DNA of 64,000 nucleotides from Chrysomallon squamiferum (Eukaryota; Mollusca; Gastropoda; Neomphalida; Peltospiridae): NCBI GenBank assembly GCA_012295275.1, contig CM022665.1, positions 49,009,564 to 49,073,563 of the forward strand, read 5' to 3'. Shown piece by piece: positions 12,986 to 25,920 of this stretch (position 1 is its first letter; each line of letters starts with the position of its first letter). The notes under the pieces were generated by a model. It saw only the letters and a program-made list of their open reading frames with translations, ran no database searches and was not told where the DNA came from. The position numbers and the translations under genes were made by a program.

Positions 12986-14111
12986 TCTTCTTCTTGTACC
13001 ACATATCAAATATTTCGTATGATATAATGCTAAAAGCATGAACGGTGATGTTTTCACAGGAAATAAAGAAAAACAGACACAAAATCAAAACAAAAACAAA
13101 TAAAACAACAAAAAACAAACAAACAAACAACATAAAATCAGCAGAAATGAAGTGGATTTTCATAAATAAATCTCTCCTCTAACCCCTGTTTTAATCAAAT
13201 ACTACGATTGTACAAAGACAGTAAGGTATGGAGATATCATCTAACAGCAGGCATCAATGCATTATATACAGTTTTTTAGACAATATTTATTATGAATGAC
13301 TCATTAAGACATAGACTGTAGTCGTTGCAGGCCATTTTAGAAAAAGTTCAAAGATATGTTGTTTCTTTTTCGATTACTAAAGATTTGTTAAAATGGACCG
13401 AAATGAAATGAACTGAAATTTATGATATGAAACAACTTAAAAATATTTGTAAAATTTATAGTTTATTGTATCAAACATTCTATGGATAGGTTATAATAAT
13501 TTTTGGAAATAGTCGACAAAATATTGGATTTAAAGCAATATGCCCAGGCAGTGTAATGTCGAAAAAAAAATTCTAAATTGTTTATGGGTGAAGAAAATCT
13601 GAAGGCATACAACATGTTTTCTCTAATTCTCTTAGTACTATCCAGGGCAAAGTCAGACTTTTTTTCATCTTTTAAAGTCTGCCCATTGATTTAGTCCTGA
13701 TTTAATATGTTTCACTGTTTATATAATAATTATGTCATTACAAAAGTGTTCACAATCATCAAAGCTGATGTTGTCCTATATTTCATCTTACATTTCAGCC
13801 ATTAAACTTATAATATTATGTTCAACACTGAAATCTACTTCCATACTTTCAAGAATGTTAAATTTCTCAAAAATGTTTTTTTTTCCATACTTTATTCCAT
13901 TTAAATTTAAAAGATTACTGATCCTAAGATTTCGTGGAAATTGGATTATTAAAAAATGTTGATCTCATAACATCGTAATATCTTTTAGCATCTAACTTGT
14001 AAAATATTAACTTATGGTTAAAAAAATTACATTACCGTTTTTCGATATACAAAGACTGACATGCATACAGATTTGACTGAGAAAATAATAATCCCAGATA
14101 ATGTCATTTTA

Positions 14112-14990
14112 AGACACAACGCATTTTGATCTGCTCTCCCTTGTTAACGTGTAGATAAACTCATCCTTGTTCGAAGAACAGGTCAGCGTGTAGTGCCCAT
14201 GTGTTTCACTTTTCGTGGAGTCGTCTTTGAGACTATCCAAAGCATTTCGTAGCGGCTGTTGATCACCAATACGGATGGAATGTCTGTAATTCCCAGTTAA
14301 TGGATTTTTAAAAGTCTATATAACAATAAAGCTGTTTTGTGCCAACTCGAAATTCCAGACAGCCCTGCACACCCGCTGGACCTTCAGCCTCGATGTATAA
14401 TTGATTATTTGGTTTAATATCATTTTTGTTTTGTATCGAACCTTCAAGGAATTTCTCTGAAATGAAGAACATTTTTTTCGTCGTTCTGTTACGGATTGTG
14501 ATTTTCACAGATCGTGCAGCCATCTGCTTAGCAGCATTTTGGACGAGTTCATTGCTGTAAGAAAACATATGTTTGAAAAGGTTGTACATATACTCAAAAA
14601 AACTAAAAAGGCAAGCAAACAAAAACCAAACAAAAAAAAAAAAAAAAAAAAAAAAAAAACACATAAAAAATAAAATAAAAAAATAAACAGAAAAAAAACC
14701 CTGCAATTTTCCTTCAGTTTGACATATATCCAACTTTACTCAGTCTAATAAAAGCGGTTACGCATGACAACAAAACAGATAACACCAGTTAAATTAAATT
14801 CAGTCTAATTATACTGAGTTAAATCGGTTATCTAATGGCGAAATGGAATACAGTTATATGTGAAAAAAGTTAAACGAAAGTTATTGCGATTACGAATTAC
14901 TGTAATTATTTTGACTTATCTGATGTTGAAATGATTGTGTAATAAAACGAACTTTGCTAATGACCACAGGCTTCCCGCAGCTGCCAACAT
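14112..14990 (-). pseudogene. Decayed copy of the actinoporin-like gene
   Basis: This is the paralogue of the gene at 1169-1823. The main exon (about 14112-14556) keeps the VQNAAKQMAARSVKI start and the CVVS end in sequence. An insertion near 14312-14317 shifts the frame after the KQLYCY segment. Relative to copy 1, the GTAAGG donor of the proposed first exon (near 14960) is mutated, and the inner acceptor AG is lost. A long poly(A) (poly(T) on the coding strand) interrupts the intron at 14632-14660. These changes argue for a pseudogene. Confidence 0.55.
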
Positions 14991-15600
14991 TGTTAATAAA
15001 CACAGTCAACGTTGATATAGATAACTTCTCCAACAGATAATATAATTAATGAAACAGAGGCAAACAGTCTTGAAAATTTCAGTTCAGAAAATTATATCTT
15101 TGTCCAAAACACTCTATTTGTGTCTATCGATTCAAATGAATTCGTTATATGAATACAAGACTGATATCATGAGAGGATTGTTGGGAAATTACCAGCGAAA
15201 AGGACGCTTTTTCTCGGGAAAAACACTGTATATTCTTTCAATGATTGAAACGTAATACTCTTTATATAAACATGACAGCATTGGTGGCAAATTGCCAGGG
15301 AAAAGAAAAGACTTTACGTTAATCTTTTTTTAAATTTTGTAACCGATCAAGGAATGATCATATTGTTAAAATATTTAGAATAGAATAATGAAAGATTGTT
15401 TGAAAATAATGATTAACAATAACAATAATGAAAATTAATATGAAACTCATTATAAGTACCCCATATCGACAATGTGTATATTATAATGACAAAACACTGA
15501 ACCTACATAAATAAGCCATAAATAAAAGTTTCATGTGGTTTATCACCGTTATTATTCACTATCGCATCTACGTTGTTATAAACAAGCAGGAGTTCCAGAG

Positions 15601-15782
15601 AAATCAGCTACTGTGTTAAATTCATAGTACATGCGTTAGAGGTCTTTGTACACGTATTTCTAAGGGAAATCAACGATACCAAATAGTTCTCCTTTTCTTC
15701 CTTAAAAGTAATATCAAAATCTCGAGATAGTACACCATATGGACAATAAATTATTTATGTAATTTTGTTTTAATTCTGTTTG

Positions 15783-15813
<31 letters not shown>

Positions 15814-16841
15814 CGTTATCTTCTTTTTTGTTTGTTTTTTCAATCATGGCGAAATGGTTACGCTAATTTACTATATATTTTAGAGTAGAATCACATCAAA
15901 TAACGTTGACAAATAACCACCGTATTGATTGTTTAATAGCCATTTGAAGTGAAGCAGTAGTGCCCGTTTCTAAAAAAATCAAAAAAAAAAAATCCTCGGG
16001 AATAACTCTCTATGGTCATCTGCAGTAGTAAACACCAAAATAACAAAAAAATAAATAAAAATAAAAACCTCTTCAGGAACGACGACTCTTAATCTGAAAT
16101 GATTTTATGTTCATCGATCACTCGAAAATTATCTTCAGTTATCTTTATACTTTCAGAACCAATTTATTTACGCAGATACGCAGATGTTATAAATATACAG
16201 AAAACTGATGCAGAAACTGACCCATTATTCATAGAACTGTAAGATCTTCATTAAAATAAAATAATTCAAAATTAATAACATTATTAGCACGGAAGTGGGT
16301 AATAACTCATTGAGGAGGAGCTGTAGGTCGAAGGATCTATCCTCCTTTATCGCGCCCACTGCGGTTATTTCCCGTCTCAAACATTTCTACAAGAACGGTT
16401 TAATAAATATCAGGTAATTAGCTCTCCTGTCCACGGGAAGGTGCACATAGAACATTTCTGTACACCTAATCAAATAAAAGTAACCACAACTGGTTTCTTT
16501 TCGTATGTCACTCAAACATAATCATTATATTATGCAATAATTATGTTAATTAAAATATTTTATCTGCTTGTTAAATAAAACATTTCTATATTTCACAATG
16601 AGGTGATTACGAATAGTTTTTTTTTATCTCCAACATTTATTTATAATAAATAAACAAATAAATAAATAAAAATAAAGAACAGTAACTACACATTTCTAAG
16701 AATTAACGTTTTCATACACAAATATTTTTTCAAAACAGTTATATAAATGAAAATATTGCTCTATATTCATTCTAATTATGTATTAATGATGTGTTAATTT
16801 TGCTTTAAAATGAAAAATGGATACTGAGGATTTTACTGCAT

Positions 16842-16880
<39 letters not shown>

Positions 16881-17107
16881 TAAAATAATAATAATAATAA
16901 TAAGAAGAATTTGACTAAATCAATTAATTTAATAAATCTGAAATTATGTTTTATTTCATTCACACATGCTCATGCATACACACATACATATATTAAAAAG
17001 AAGCACATTAACATGTACAAATACAAAACCAATTTTTAATTCATAGTTTGAACACTAAAAATAGTCAGATAAAACAAGGTACACAGAAAAACTAAAACTT
17101 AAATTAA

Positions 17108-17158
<51 letters not shown>

Positions 17159-17340
17159 CCACAAACACACAAACAACAACAACAAAACAAAAAAACCCAT
17201 AACCAAAAAACAACAACATATACTTATATCCATACACATTTACAAACGATTTTGAATATATTACGGAGAAAAAATTGGACAACTCTTATTGTTGTATCAT
17301 ATTTTATTTCTGACGATAATAAAAATAATAATACAGTAAA
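15601..17340. other. AT-rich intergenic DNA with homopolymer and (CA)n tracts
   Basis: It contains poly(T) at 15782-15811, poly(A) at about 16847-16876 and (CA)n at 17111-17157. A less AT-rich island at 16290-16450 contains an imperfect inverted repeat around GGAGGAGCTGTAGG / CTATCCTCC, for which I have no assignment. No gene is seen. Confidence 0.55.
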
Positions 17341-18035
17341 CACTGGCCTAAGTCGTCTAAACATCTAAATCGTCACCTGACGCTTGGTCCTAAGCAACAT
17401 TTAAACCCTTGTTAATTTCCAGCTTTTATCTGCGACAGACACACCTGTCGTGGACGTGCTTCACAACAGCTTGCTCTGATTAGGACGTTTATTTTTTTCA
17501 AGGTTCAATGTTCCAGCTCTGAGTTGTCAGTGGGAAATCCCTCGGCTGTCATGTCAATACACAGACTCAGTTTCCAGGAAAAATCTAAACGTTTTTCGTC
17601 GAAACACAATTAACCCACTTATATTAAGCTGTTGGCACAGATTTAGACATGCACTGTGCGTTGGGATATTGATAAGGACGTGACTTGTCTCGCGTGTGGC
17701 TGAATTAACAGATTATTTTAGAAAGCGCACGCACGATTGCTCCCGTCTGACAAAGCGAGCTACGTTTGATAGTGATATGCATAGAAGTGAAATACATGTA
17801 CAGCGCATGGCTTGAATAACGCCGTCGTAGTGTTACTATGCTTCGTATGCTTTCACTAAATATGGCCCCGTGGAAAGAAGAAGAAGAACAGAAACGATTA
17901 TGTTTTTCCACCTCTTTTTCCAGCAAATGTTCCATGATGGTTTCTCCTTTGAATTTCATTTTGTACCCGCTTGGGACATTGTACTAATCATAATATATAT
18001 ATCATTTCGCAATGTCCCGAATAGTTTCTAAACAT
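17341..18035. other. Higher-GC unique stretch, no supported gene
   Basis: Base composition is more balanced than its surroundings. A minus-strand frame at 17705-17959 opens with MKFKGETIMEHLLEKEVEKH, which looks protein-like but degenerates. I find no splice or homology support and do not call it a gene. Confidence 0.4.
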
Positions 18036-18054
18036 GTTGTTTAAATGTAACACC

Positions 18055-18290
18055 CGTCGTCTTGAAGGAGGAAGTCCGTTTTTACCCCAAGCTCTTGGCA
18101 ACACCAAGCTGTTGCTGCATGAAGACGCCATTTTCCTCATCTTTCAATTATCTTGGGTATGTGTGTTCTTATTTGACTGTGAAATCAGAGATAACTATAT
18201 CTTTAAAAAATCAAATAAAAGCAAGTACAGAGTCAGGAAACATATCTGAAATATAACATGTAGCACAGCGTCGACGGTGTAACGGTTGAA
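18055..18290. repeat. Displaced tRNA-Gly array fragments
   Basis: Positions 18058-18150 are the reverse complement of the array's second spacer, with the words AAGCTCTTGGCAACACCAAG and TGAAGACGCC. At 18267-18286 there is a plus-strand match of about 18/20 to the 5' end of tRNA-Gly (GCGTCGACGGTGTAACGGTT), which then diverges. Together they are scrambled remnants of an array unit. Confidence 0.65.
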
Positions 18291-18593
18291 TTCTTCTTCT
18301 GCTGATATTTCTGATTTAAAAAGAGGCAAGGCAGCGTGACTTGATATATATCGATATATATATACATATATGTCATCGTATAGGGGAGACTCAGTTGCGT
18401 GCAGAGGTCTGTTTATGTCCGGGGTCAAACTCTTTCATTGTATGCCGCAAAGACTCAAGTATAAGGCCTAGAACTGAGAGATATTATAAGAAAAGAAAAT
18501 ATTTGAATATGTAAACATAGATGACGCATAAAATAAACAAATAGAATAATCAACCAAATTTATTAAGTTCTCTTCTCTACCATTAGTCTTTAT
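18291..18593. other. AT-rich intergenic DNA, nothing recognised
   Basis: It contains an AT/ATATAT stretch near 18345-18370 and no gene-like frame. Confidence 0.4.
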
Positions 18594-18982
18594 TTATCGA
18601 TATCGGAATGTTAAAAGATAAGTTAGTTATATAGTCTTACCAAGACAAAGTACTTCTGACTTGTCTACATTGACTTTTGCCCATACAGCACTACAATACT
18701 TATTTATTGTTTAAAAACAGATTCAACAGACTGAGCATCATGAACAGTTACAGTGGTATCATCGGCATGCTGAAATAATAAAGAATTAAATTCATTTGTT
18801 ATTCTAATTCCATTGTTGCTATGTCTCTTTTTAATTAAATTATTTAAGGGATCAGCTATAACATAAAGCATCACTGCTATTGGACATCCTTGACTAACAC
18901 CTCTTATAATATTAACGAAAGGTGTTAAACGCCCATTAATCGTGACACAATATTTTTTTTTATATCGTTATATAATTTTTTA
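18594..18982 (-). mobile_element. Inverted LINE RT fragment
   Basis: On the minus strand it covers RT from the strand before GVRQGCPIS (here disrupted) through HADDTTV and KSEVLCLGK to the ATATCGATAAAT point. The plus-strand relic at 19133 resumes at that same element position. This end-to-start arrangement is typical of a twin-priming 5' inversion, with about 140 bp of unrelated DNA between the pieces. Confidence 0.8.
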
Positions 18983-19132
18983 ATGTTTTGCCTTGTAAAG
19001 TTAGTTCGTTCTATAAATAAGCCATGAGAAAATGTTTCATGTGGCATATCGCAGTTATATTCACTATCGCATATACGCTATAGTCACGTAGCAGTTCCCG
19101 AGAAAAACATACAGTTTTAAATTACATTTCCG

Positions 19133-19512
19133 TTCCAATATCGATAAATACTGTGTTAAAATTCTAGGTATATGTTTAGGACCAAATAAGTTATTATGTA
19201 AAAGGTTGAACTGGAAATGTAAATTAGATACAATTAGTAATTTAATTATTTTATGATGTCAAAGGAAACTAACTTTACAATGAAAAACAGAAGTATGGAA
19301 TATTTTATCAACATCTAGACTGTGTTATACCACTAGCGCAATAAATGTACCAAATTGGGTAGAAAACGAAATTTACAAGTTATTTTGTAAATTTATGTGG
19401 GAAGTTAAAACATCTTTAATAAAATATTGAACAATAATTGGAAATAAAAAAATTGGTGGGCTAAATAATCAAGAAGTTTCGTTAAAGAAAATGGCTTTGC
19501 GTGTTAAAATAC
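19133..19512 (+). mobile_element. LINE relic B, RT thumb fragment
   Basis: It corresponds to the segment from KILGIYLGPNKLL to the MAFRIKML region of ORF2 (compare about 39945-40310). It is interrupted by stops and truncated at the same element position as relic A (4271), then joined to tRNA-Gly spacer. Confidence 0.82.
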
Positions 19513-19583
19513 TATGCAGCAACAGCTTGGTGTTGTCAAGAGCTTGGTGCGAAAGTGGACCTTTTTCATTCAAGACGACGATT
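19513..19583 (+). repeat. tRNA-Gly array spacer fragment
   Basis: Same spacer segment and same junctions as 4272-4340. The shared structure shows that A and B descend from one ancestral rearranged locus. Confidence 0.8.
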
Positions 19584-19655
19584 CGGGTGGCGTCGGGTGT
19601 GGACGTGTTTCACATCGGCTCCCGCTTTGGAAAGTTTTATTTGAAATCAAAAATT

Positions 19656-20833
19656 ATGTCTTGGGCGGAAGAATCACAAAAGTTTGAAGAAACGGTTAAA
19701 GGTATGGATTTAAGAAAACAAATAATGAAGAAAAATATTTATAAAAAGAAGAATGCACAGTCCTTATAAATGTTGAAGTCAACAAGAAAATATCAGCAGG
19801 TGACATAATTGTTTGTGTAAGTGTCTAGTGTAATTAAAGATTGTGTACCGAAAGGATCGGACACGTACGAAGTAACACTAGATGATATCATACAAGCCAG
19901 AATGATTGCAGAAATTGATGAAGTAGAACTGAAAGGACTAAAAATGAAGGCAAGAATGTTTAAATTTGAAACTATAGTTGTTTCGTTTTCACACTTGCCT
20001 GCATACAGAAGTGATTGAAAAAAAAATTATTTACCTTATTCGATGAATTTAGGACATTTGAAGGAATAGAATATTTTCGTGTGTTACACGACAATCAAAT
20101 AAGAGTAATGTTACAAATGTATGGCTGACAATCATTTATTGAAGGTCTGCCCAGATATAACATGTCACAATTGCAAACAAAAAGGACATTTTCCTAGAAA
20201 TTGCCCGAAAATGTTTCTGTGTGAAAAGTGTGGAAACAAAGAAGATGAATGTGAGTGTTGGACAGTGTACGACCTCGATGACGAGAAAAACAGCGACAGT
20301 GACAGTGATGGTATAGAGTAGATTACAGATAACGTAAAATCAAAGGAGAAAAAAGAAAGTGAAGCAAAACGTATCCACAGGATAAATACAACAGAAATGA
20401 AAAACAATATGGAAAAACAAAAATCGGAAAATGGAGATGACGAGAAAAACAGCGACAGTGACAGTGATGGTATAGAGTAGATTACAGATAACGTAAAATC
20501 AAAGGAGAAAAAAGAAAGTGAAGCAAAACGTATCCACAGGATAAATACAACAGAAATGAAAAACAATATGGAAAAACAAAAATCGGAAAATGGAGAAACA
20601 CCAGAAAAAAAAACCCCGATGAAAACATAACAATGAAAAATACTAACAAGGACGCTGAAACTATCGAAGCAGAAAATAGTAAGCAGAGTAAAACAACGCG
20701 TCGAACGAGATTGATCAAGCATCCATCAGAAGAAAAACTGTGGAGCTTAGTAGAAAATAGAAAACAAAAACAGAGACAAGCAGCGCACATGAAAAGTGTG
20801 AGAGAAAGTGTTGCCAGGGCGATGAAAGAGTAA
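19656..20833 (+). pseudogene. LINE ORF1 copy B, broken, with internal tandem duplication
   Basis: The start MSWAEESQKFEE is recognisable. The zinc knuckles survive in part (CHNCKQKGHFPRNC, then CEKCGNKEDECEC). The frame is broken near 19765 and 20020, and a stop follows GMDGIE near 20319. A 158-bp segment (20278-20435) is immediately repeated at 20436-20593. The Lys/Glu-rich tail follows. Confidence 0.85.
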
Positions 20834-20873
20834 GGTGAGGGGAATATAGACAAGATGTAGAATATTTCAAAAA

Positions 20874-22593
20874 ATGGATAATAGTTTTATAGCTTTTCTA
20901 ATTGTAATTATGATTTTGTCTATAAAAGCAAATGGACTGAGGGATATTGGGAAATTAAATTCAGTTTTTTTAACTATTAAAAGTAAACATGCAAATATTT
21001 TTCTTCAGGAAACATTTTGGGATAATGACTTCATTGAGAGATATAAGCATTTATGGGAAGGAAATATATTTTATAATAATTGTCCAAATAATAAAAAAGA
21101 ACGGGTGTAGCAATATTGGTATCAAAAGAATGTTTACATTTAATAGTTGCGACAATGAAGGCAGGATTTTAAAAATTAATACTAAAATAGAGTTTTATAA
21201 ATGTATATGCGCCAAATAATACTGAAGAAAGAATTTTATTTTTTAAAGGATTATGTAAATTTGTGGATTTAGAAAATACAGTAATGGCAGGAGATTTTAA
21301 TGAAAACACTTAGATCCTAATTTAGATTTAGGCATTAATAATAAAACTTTCGGTATGAAAAGTAGTAATGAAATACAGTCAGTTATTTGTAAAGCTATTG
21401 TTGAAATTATTAATAATGCTACTAATTGTCCTTTGTTACAGACTGAACCTAATGTTTGGTGTGATAACTTAAAATATAAAATGAAAACATGTACACAAAT
21501 TTTGCAATAAAAAAGAGAAATTCAGACAACCAAAAATATCATGATATACAATATGCTTTAAAACGAGAATATGCTAAACTAGCTGTAAATAAACATCATG
21601 ATTTGAGTAACATACAGATTTTAGAACAAAAGTTAAAATTAATTGAGAGATCTAAGTGCAATGGTGCTATTTTAAGATCAAAAGCTCAGTGGAATATAGA
21701 TATAGATTGAAATACCTCGTTTTTTCTCATTTTAGAAAAATCAAAACAGGAATCAAATTGTATTAAAGAACTAAAAACAGTAAATGGATTAACAAGAAAA
21801 ACGGAAGATATATTGACTTTTATTCAGAATTAATTAGACAAGAAAATGTAGATATAATTCAACAGGAAGAAATAATATAGTTAATTTCAAATAAACTAAA
21901 GGAATCATAAAGTGAAAACTGTGAGAAAGACATTACAATTGAATAATTAACAGAAGCTTTAAAAGAAATGAATAGAAATAAATCACCTGGTATGGATGTT
22001 CTAACAGTGGAATTGTATGTTAAATTCTGGGAAAATTAAAAAAGTAGTTATGTCAATTCAAAAAGAGGAAATGTTGCCACGTAGTATGAAAAAAAGGGGT
22101 AATTCGTCTATTTTAAAAGAAAAAAGGATATAAAGCAGACCTACAAAATGTCAGACCAATCAGTCTTTTAAATGTAGATTATAAAATTATTTCTAAATTT
22201 GTTGCAAATCCTCTTAAACAAGTAATGTCAACTATTATTTCATCAGAACAAACCTGTTGTGTAAAAGGAAGAGATATTGCTGACAATATTATGTCAGTAA
22301 CAGATTTTATAGATATTGTCGAGTTAAATAATACTGAAGAGTATATAGTTAAAATTCATCAAGAGAAAGCTTTTGATAGAGTAAGAAATAGTTTAATTTT
22401 AAAAGTTCTTAAAAAATTCAATTTTGAGCATACTTTTATAAAGTGGATTAAAATTCTATATAAAATTTAAAACGTTGTTTAAAAATTAATGAACATTTAA
22501 TAAATTTATTCAACATTACAAGAGGTATTAGACAACAATGTCCAAGATCAATTAAGATTTATATTATCGTAGCTGAGCCCTAAAATAATTAAC
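20874..22593 (+). pseudogene. LINE ORF2 copy B, heavily decayed
   Basis: The start MDNSFIAFLIVIMILSIKANG matches the ORF2 N-terminus. Endonuclease motifs are scattered over frames, and the region between the GDFN motif and the middle linker is deleted near 21390. RT motifs such as EQTCCVKGRDIADNI remain around 22250. Many stops make it inactive. It is clearly older than copies A, C and D. Confidence 0.85.
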
Positions 22594-22627
22594 AAAACAT
22601 TTTAAAAGGAAACGTCCATTTCCACGA

Positions 22628-22659
22628 AGTCGATCCGGGTTCGACTCCCGGCCGACGCA
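22628..22659 (+). pseudogene. tRNA-Gly, 5'-truncated (3' half only)
   Basis: Only the anticodon-stem 3' side, variable region, T arm and acceptor 3' strand remain. The preceding DNA is spacer with an altered junction (TTTCCACGAAGTCG). Confidence 0.9.
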
Positions 22660-23244
22660 TCCGTACCTTTTGTTCGTTCATCCATTCATTCAATCATTCA
22701 TATTTTTTTTAGAAGTTATAAAATTTCATCACCACCCATTCACGCGAAACTTCCGATCTTTTCCTAGTGAAGTACACAGTTTCTAAACACGTGTCTGACC
22801 CAATTAAATATTTGAAAATCTAATTATGAAAGCATAATGAAAATTCTATCGATGCAATGCAAAGTTTCAAGACCTTTACAGAACATTTTAAAGGGAAACG
22901 TCACAAGTACGCACGTTGTTTTCTTCGGGGTAATAACGTTTTTATATCGAGAAGGTTAATGTTGAAGGTTTGGCCACAAGCGCTAGCAACAGCTTGGTAT
23001 TTACTACCTGTCGCTAAGCGCAGACTGACATGCGCATCGAAAGCTAATGTGCTACGCTTTATAATGAATTATTTTACTGCTCCTAATAACTGAAAACGAT
23101 GTTAAGAAATCGTTTGGAAATAATTATAATGTTTACACGAACAACAAACACGAAAACAAAATTCAATTTACTTTCACCATATGGTGAAAGAGTACATCCC
23201 TGTGAAGAACTTGAAATAAACGTGATATGAATGTACATCGTGTG

Positions 23245-23315
23245 GCGTCGGTGGTGTAACGGTTAGCATGGTTGCCTTCAAGCAGTCGATCCGGGTTCGA
23301 CTCCCGGCCGACGCA
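23245..23315 (+). tRNA. tRNA-Gly(TCC), one base missing in anticodon loop
   Basis: It matches the array consensus except that the loop reads CTTCAA instead of CTTCCAA. As written, the anticodon is disrupted. The loss is in a two-base C run, so it may be a read error. Confidence 0.8.
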
Positions 23316-23892
23316 TCCGTAATAATTTTGCTTCTTGAATGCATTCATTTTACCACAGCAAGTCCGACTGTAGTCCACTACTGATTAATATTCTCTTGCT
23401 GTTACCTTCCCGACTCACATAAATCATAACAAAGTGTTCGAAACATTCAGCCTCGAAACGAAGGTATGAGGGAACATGTACTCGAAGGCTTCAAAACCTT
23501 TTCAGTTGTCTTAAGACAAATCACAATATTATTTATTGTCACAGAAAATACGTCAACTGAAAACTCACCCGGTCAGTGTTGTGATAACAATCGAAAGATG
23601 AGGAAAAAGGGCGTCTTCATGTAGCAACAGCTTGGTGTTGCCAAGAGCTTTGGGCTAAAGTGGACTTCCTCCTTCAAGACGACGGATATTACGTTTAAGC
23701 AACACGATTTCAACAGATTTTTTTTTCGTTACCTGTTATGTTATTCCGCGTTTAGATAGCTTTTGAAGGAGTGTGGCATCAAAGACGGGGACGATTTACA
23801 CATTGTAGTAACAGTGTGTTTTTTTTCCTTTCCAACGCCTGCGATGAAGAAAACACCGTGTCAGGACACATTTCTAAAATGCACATAATATG

Positions 23893-23964
23893 GCGTCGGT
23901 GGTGTAACGGTTAGCATGGTTGCCTTCCAAGCAGTCGATCCGGGTTCGACTCCCGGCCGACGCA
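23893..23964 (+). tRNA. tRNA-Gly(TCC)
   Basis: 72-nt consensus gene. The acceptor stem GCGTCGG/CCGACGC pairs fully and the discriminator is A. The anticodon loop is CTTCCAA (anticodon TCC). The B box is GGTTCGACTCC. It is followed by a type-1 spacer with TTTT. Confidence 0.97.
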
Positions 23965-24549
23965 TCCGTACCTTTTGTTCGTTCATCCATTCATTCAATC
24001 ATTCATATTTTTTTTAGAAGTTATAAAATTTCATCACCACCCATTCACGCGAAACTTCCGATCTATTCCTAGTGAAGTACACAGTTTCTAAACACGTGTC
24101 TGACCCAATTAAATATTTGAAAATCTAATTATGAAAGCATAATGAAAATTCTATCGATGCAATGCAAAGTTTCAAGACCTTTACAGAACATTTTAAAGGG
24201 AAACGTCACAAGTACGCACGTTGTTTTCTTCGGGGTAATAACGTTTTTATATCGAGAAGGTTAATGTTGAAGGTTTGGCCACAAGCGCTAGCAACAGCTT
24301 GGTATTTACTACCTGTCGCTAAGCGCAGACTGACATGCGCATCGAAAGCTAATGTGCTACGCTTTATAATGAATTATTTTACTGCTCCTAATAACTGAAA
24401 ACGATGTTAAGAAATCGTTTGGAAATAATTATAATGTTTACACGAACAACAAACACGAAAACAAAATTCAATTTACTTTCACCATATGGTGAAAGAGTAC
24501 ATCCCTGTGAAGAACTTGAAATAAACGTGATATGAATGTACATCGTGTG

Positions 24550-24621
24550 GCGTCGGTGGTGTAACGGTTAGCATGGTTGCCTTCCAAGCAGTCGATCCGG
24601 GTTCGACTCCCGGCCGACGCA
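24550..24621 (+). tRNA. tRNA-Gly(TCC)
   Basis: Identical in form to the array consensus, followed by a type-2 spacer (AATAATTTTGC terminator). Confidence 0.97.
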
Positions 24622-25195
24622 TCCGTAATAATTTTGCTTCTTGAATGCATTCATTTTACCACAGCAAGTCCGACTGTAGTCCACTACTGATTAATATTCT
24701 CTTGCTGTTACCTTCCCGACTCACATAAATCATAACAAAGTGTTCGAAACATTCAGCCTCGAAACGAAGGTATGAGGGAACATGTACTCGAAGGCTTCAA
24801 AACCTTTTCAGTTGTCTTAAGACAAATCACAATATTATTTATTGTCACAGAAAATACGTCAACTGAAAACTCACCCGGTCAGTGTTGTGATAACAATCGA
24901 AAGATGAGGAAAAAGGGCGTCTTCATGTAGCAACAGCTTGGTGTTGCCAAGAGCTTTGGGCTAAGTGGACTTCCTCCTTCAAGACGACGGATATTACGTT
25001 TAAGCAACACGATTTCAACATTTTTTTTTTCGTTACCTGTTATGTTATTCCGCGTTTAGATAGCTTTTGAAGGAGTGTGGCATCAAAGACGGGGACGATT
25101 TACACATTGTAGTAACAGTGTGTTTTTTTCCTTTCCAACGCCTGCGATGAAGAAAACACCGTGTCAGGACACATTTCTGAAATGCACATAATATG

Positions 25196-25264
25196 GCGTC
25201 GGTGGTGTAACGGTTAGCATGGTTCTTCAAGCAGTCGATCCGGGTTCGACTCCCGGCCGACGCA
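25196..25264 (+). tRNA. tRNA-Gly with 3-nt loss in anticodon arm
   Basis: The anticodon arm reads GGTTCTTCAAGC and lacks three bases of the consensus GGTTGCCTTCCAAGC, so stem and anticodon are damaged. It is a pseudogene if the sequence is right. Confidence 0.75.
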
Positions 25265-25848
25265 TCCGTACTTTTGTTCGTTCATCCATTCATTCAATCA
25301 TTCATATTTTTTTTAGAAGTTATAAAATTTCATCACCACCCATTCACGCGAAACTTCCGATCTATTCCTAGTGAAGTACACAGTTTCTAAACACGTGTCT
25401 GACCCAATTAAATATTTGAAAATCTAATTATGAAAGCATAATGAAAATTCTATCGATGCAATGCAAAGTTTCAAGACCTTTACAGAACATTTTAAAGGGA
25501 AACGTCACAAGTACGCACGTTATTTTCTTCGGGGTAATAACGTTTTTATATCGAGAAGGTTAATGTTGAAGGTTTGGCCACAAGCGCTAGCAACAGCTTG
25601 GTATTTACTACCTGTCGCTAAGCGCAGACTGACATGCGCATCGAAAGCTAATGTGCTACGCTTTATAATGAATTATTTTACTGCTCCTAATAACTGAAAA
25701 CGATGTTAAGAAATCGTTTGGAAATAATTATAATGTTTACACGAACAACAAACACGAAAACAAAATTCAATTTACTTTCACCATATGGTGAAAGAGTACA
25801 TCCCTGTGAAGAACTTGAAATAAACGTGATATGAATGTACATCGTGTG

Positions 25849-25920
25849 GCGTCGGTGGTGTAACGGTTAGCATGGTTGCCTTCCAAGCAGTCGATCCGGG
25901 TTCGACTCCCGGCCGACGCA
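25849..25920 (+). tRNA. tRNA-Gly(TCC)
   Basis: Consensus 72-nt gene, type-2 downstream spacer. Confidence 0.97.

Larger units (their letters stand above)
19586..22593 (+). mobile_element. LINE relic B, 5' portion through RT
   Basis: It starts with the family 5' end (GGTGGCGTCGGGTGTGGACG), retains the ORF1 start and runs to just past the RT GIRQQCPRS-like remnant. Tail and 3' UTR are missing. It is fused at about 22594 to tRNA-Gly spacer (ACATTTTAAAAGGAAACGTC). Confidence 0.86.

Noticed and set aside
17705-17959. Minus-strand 84-codon frame beginning MKFKGETIMEHLLEKEVEKH
   Set aside because: The first half looks protein-like, but I see no domain, no supporting splice sites and no copy elsewhere in the window.
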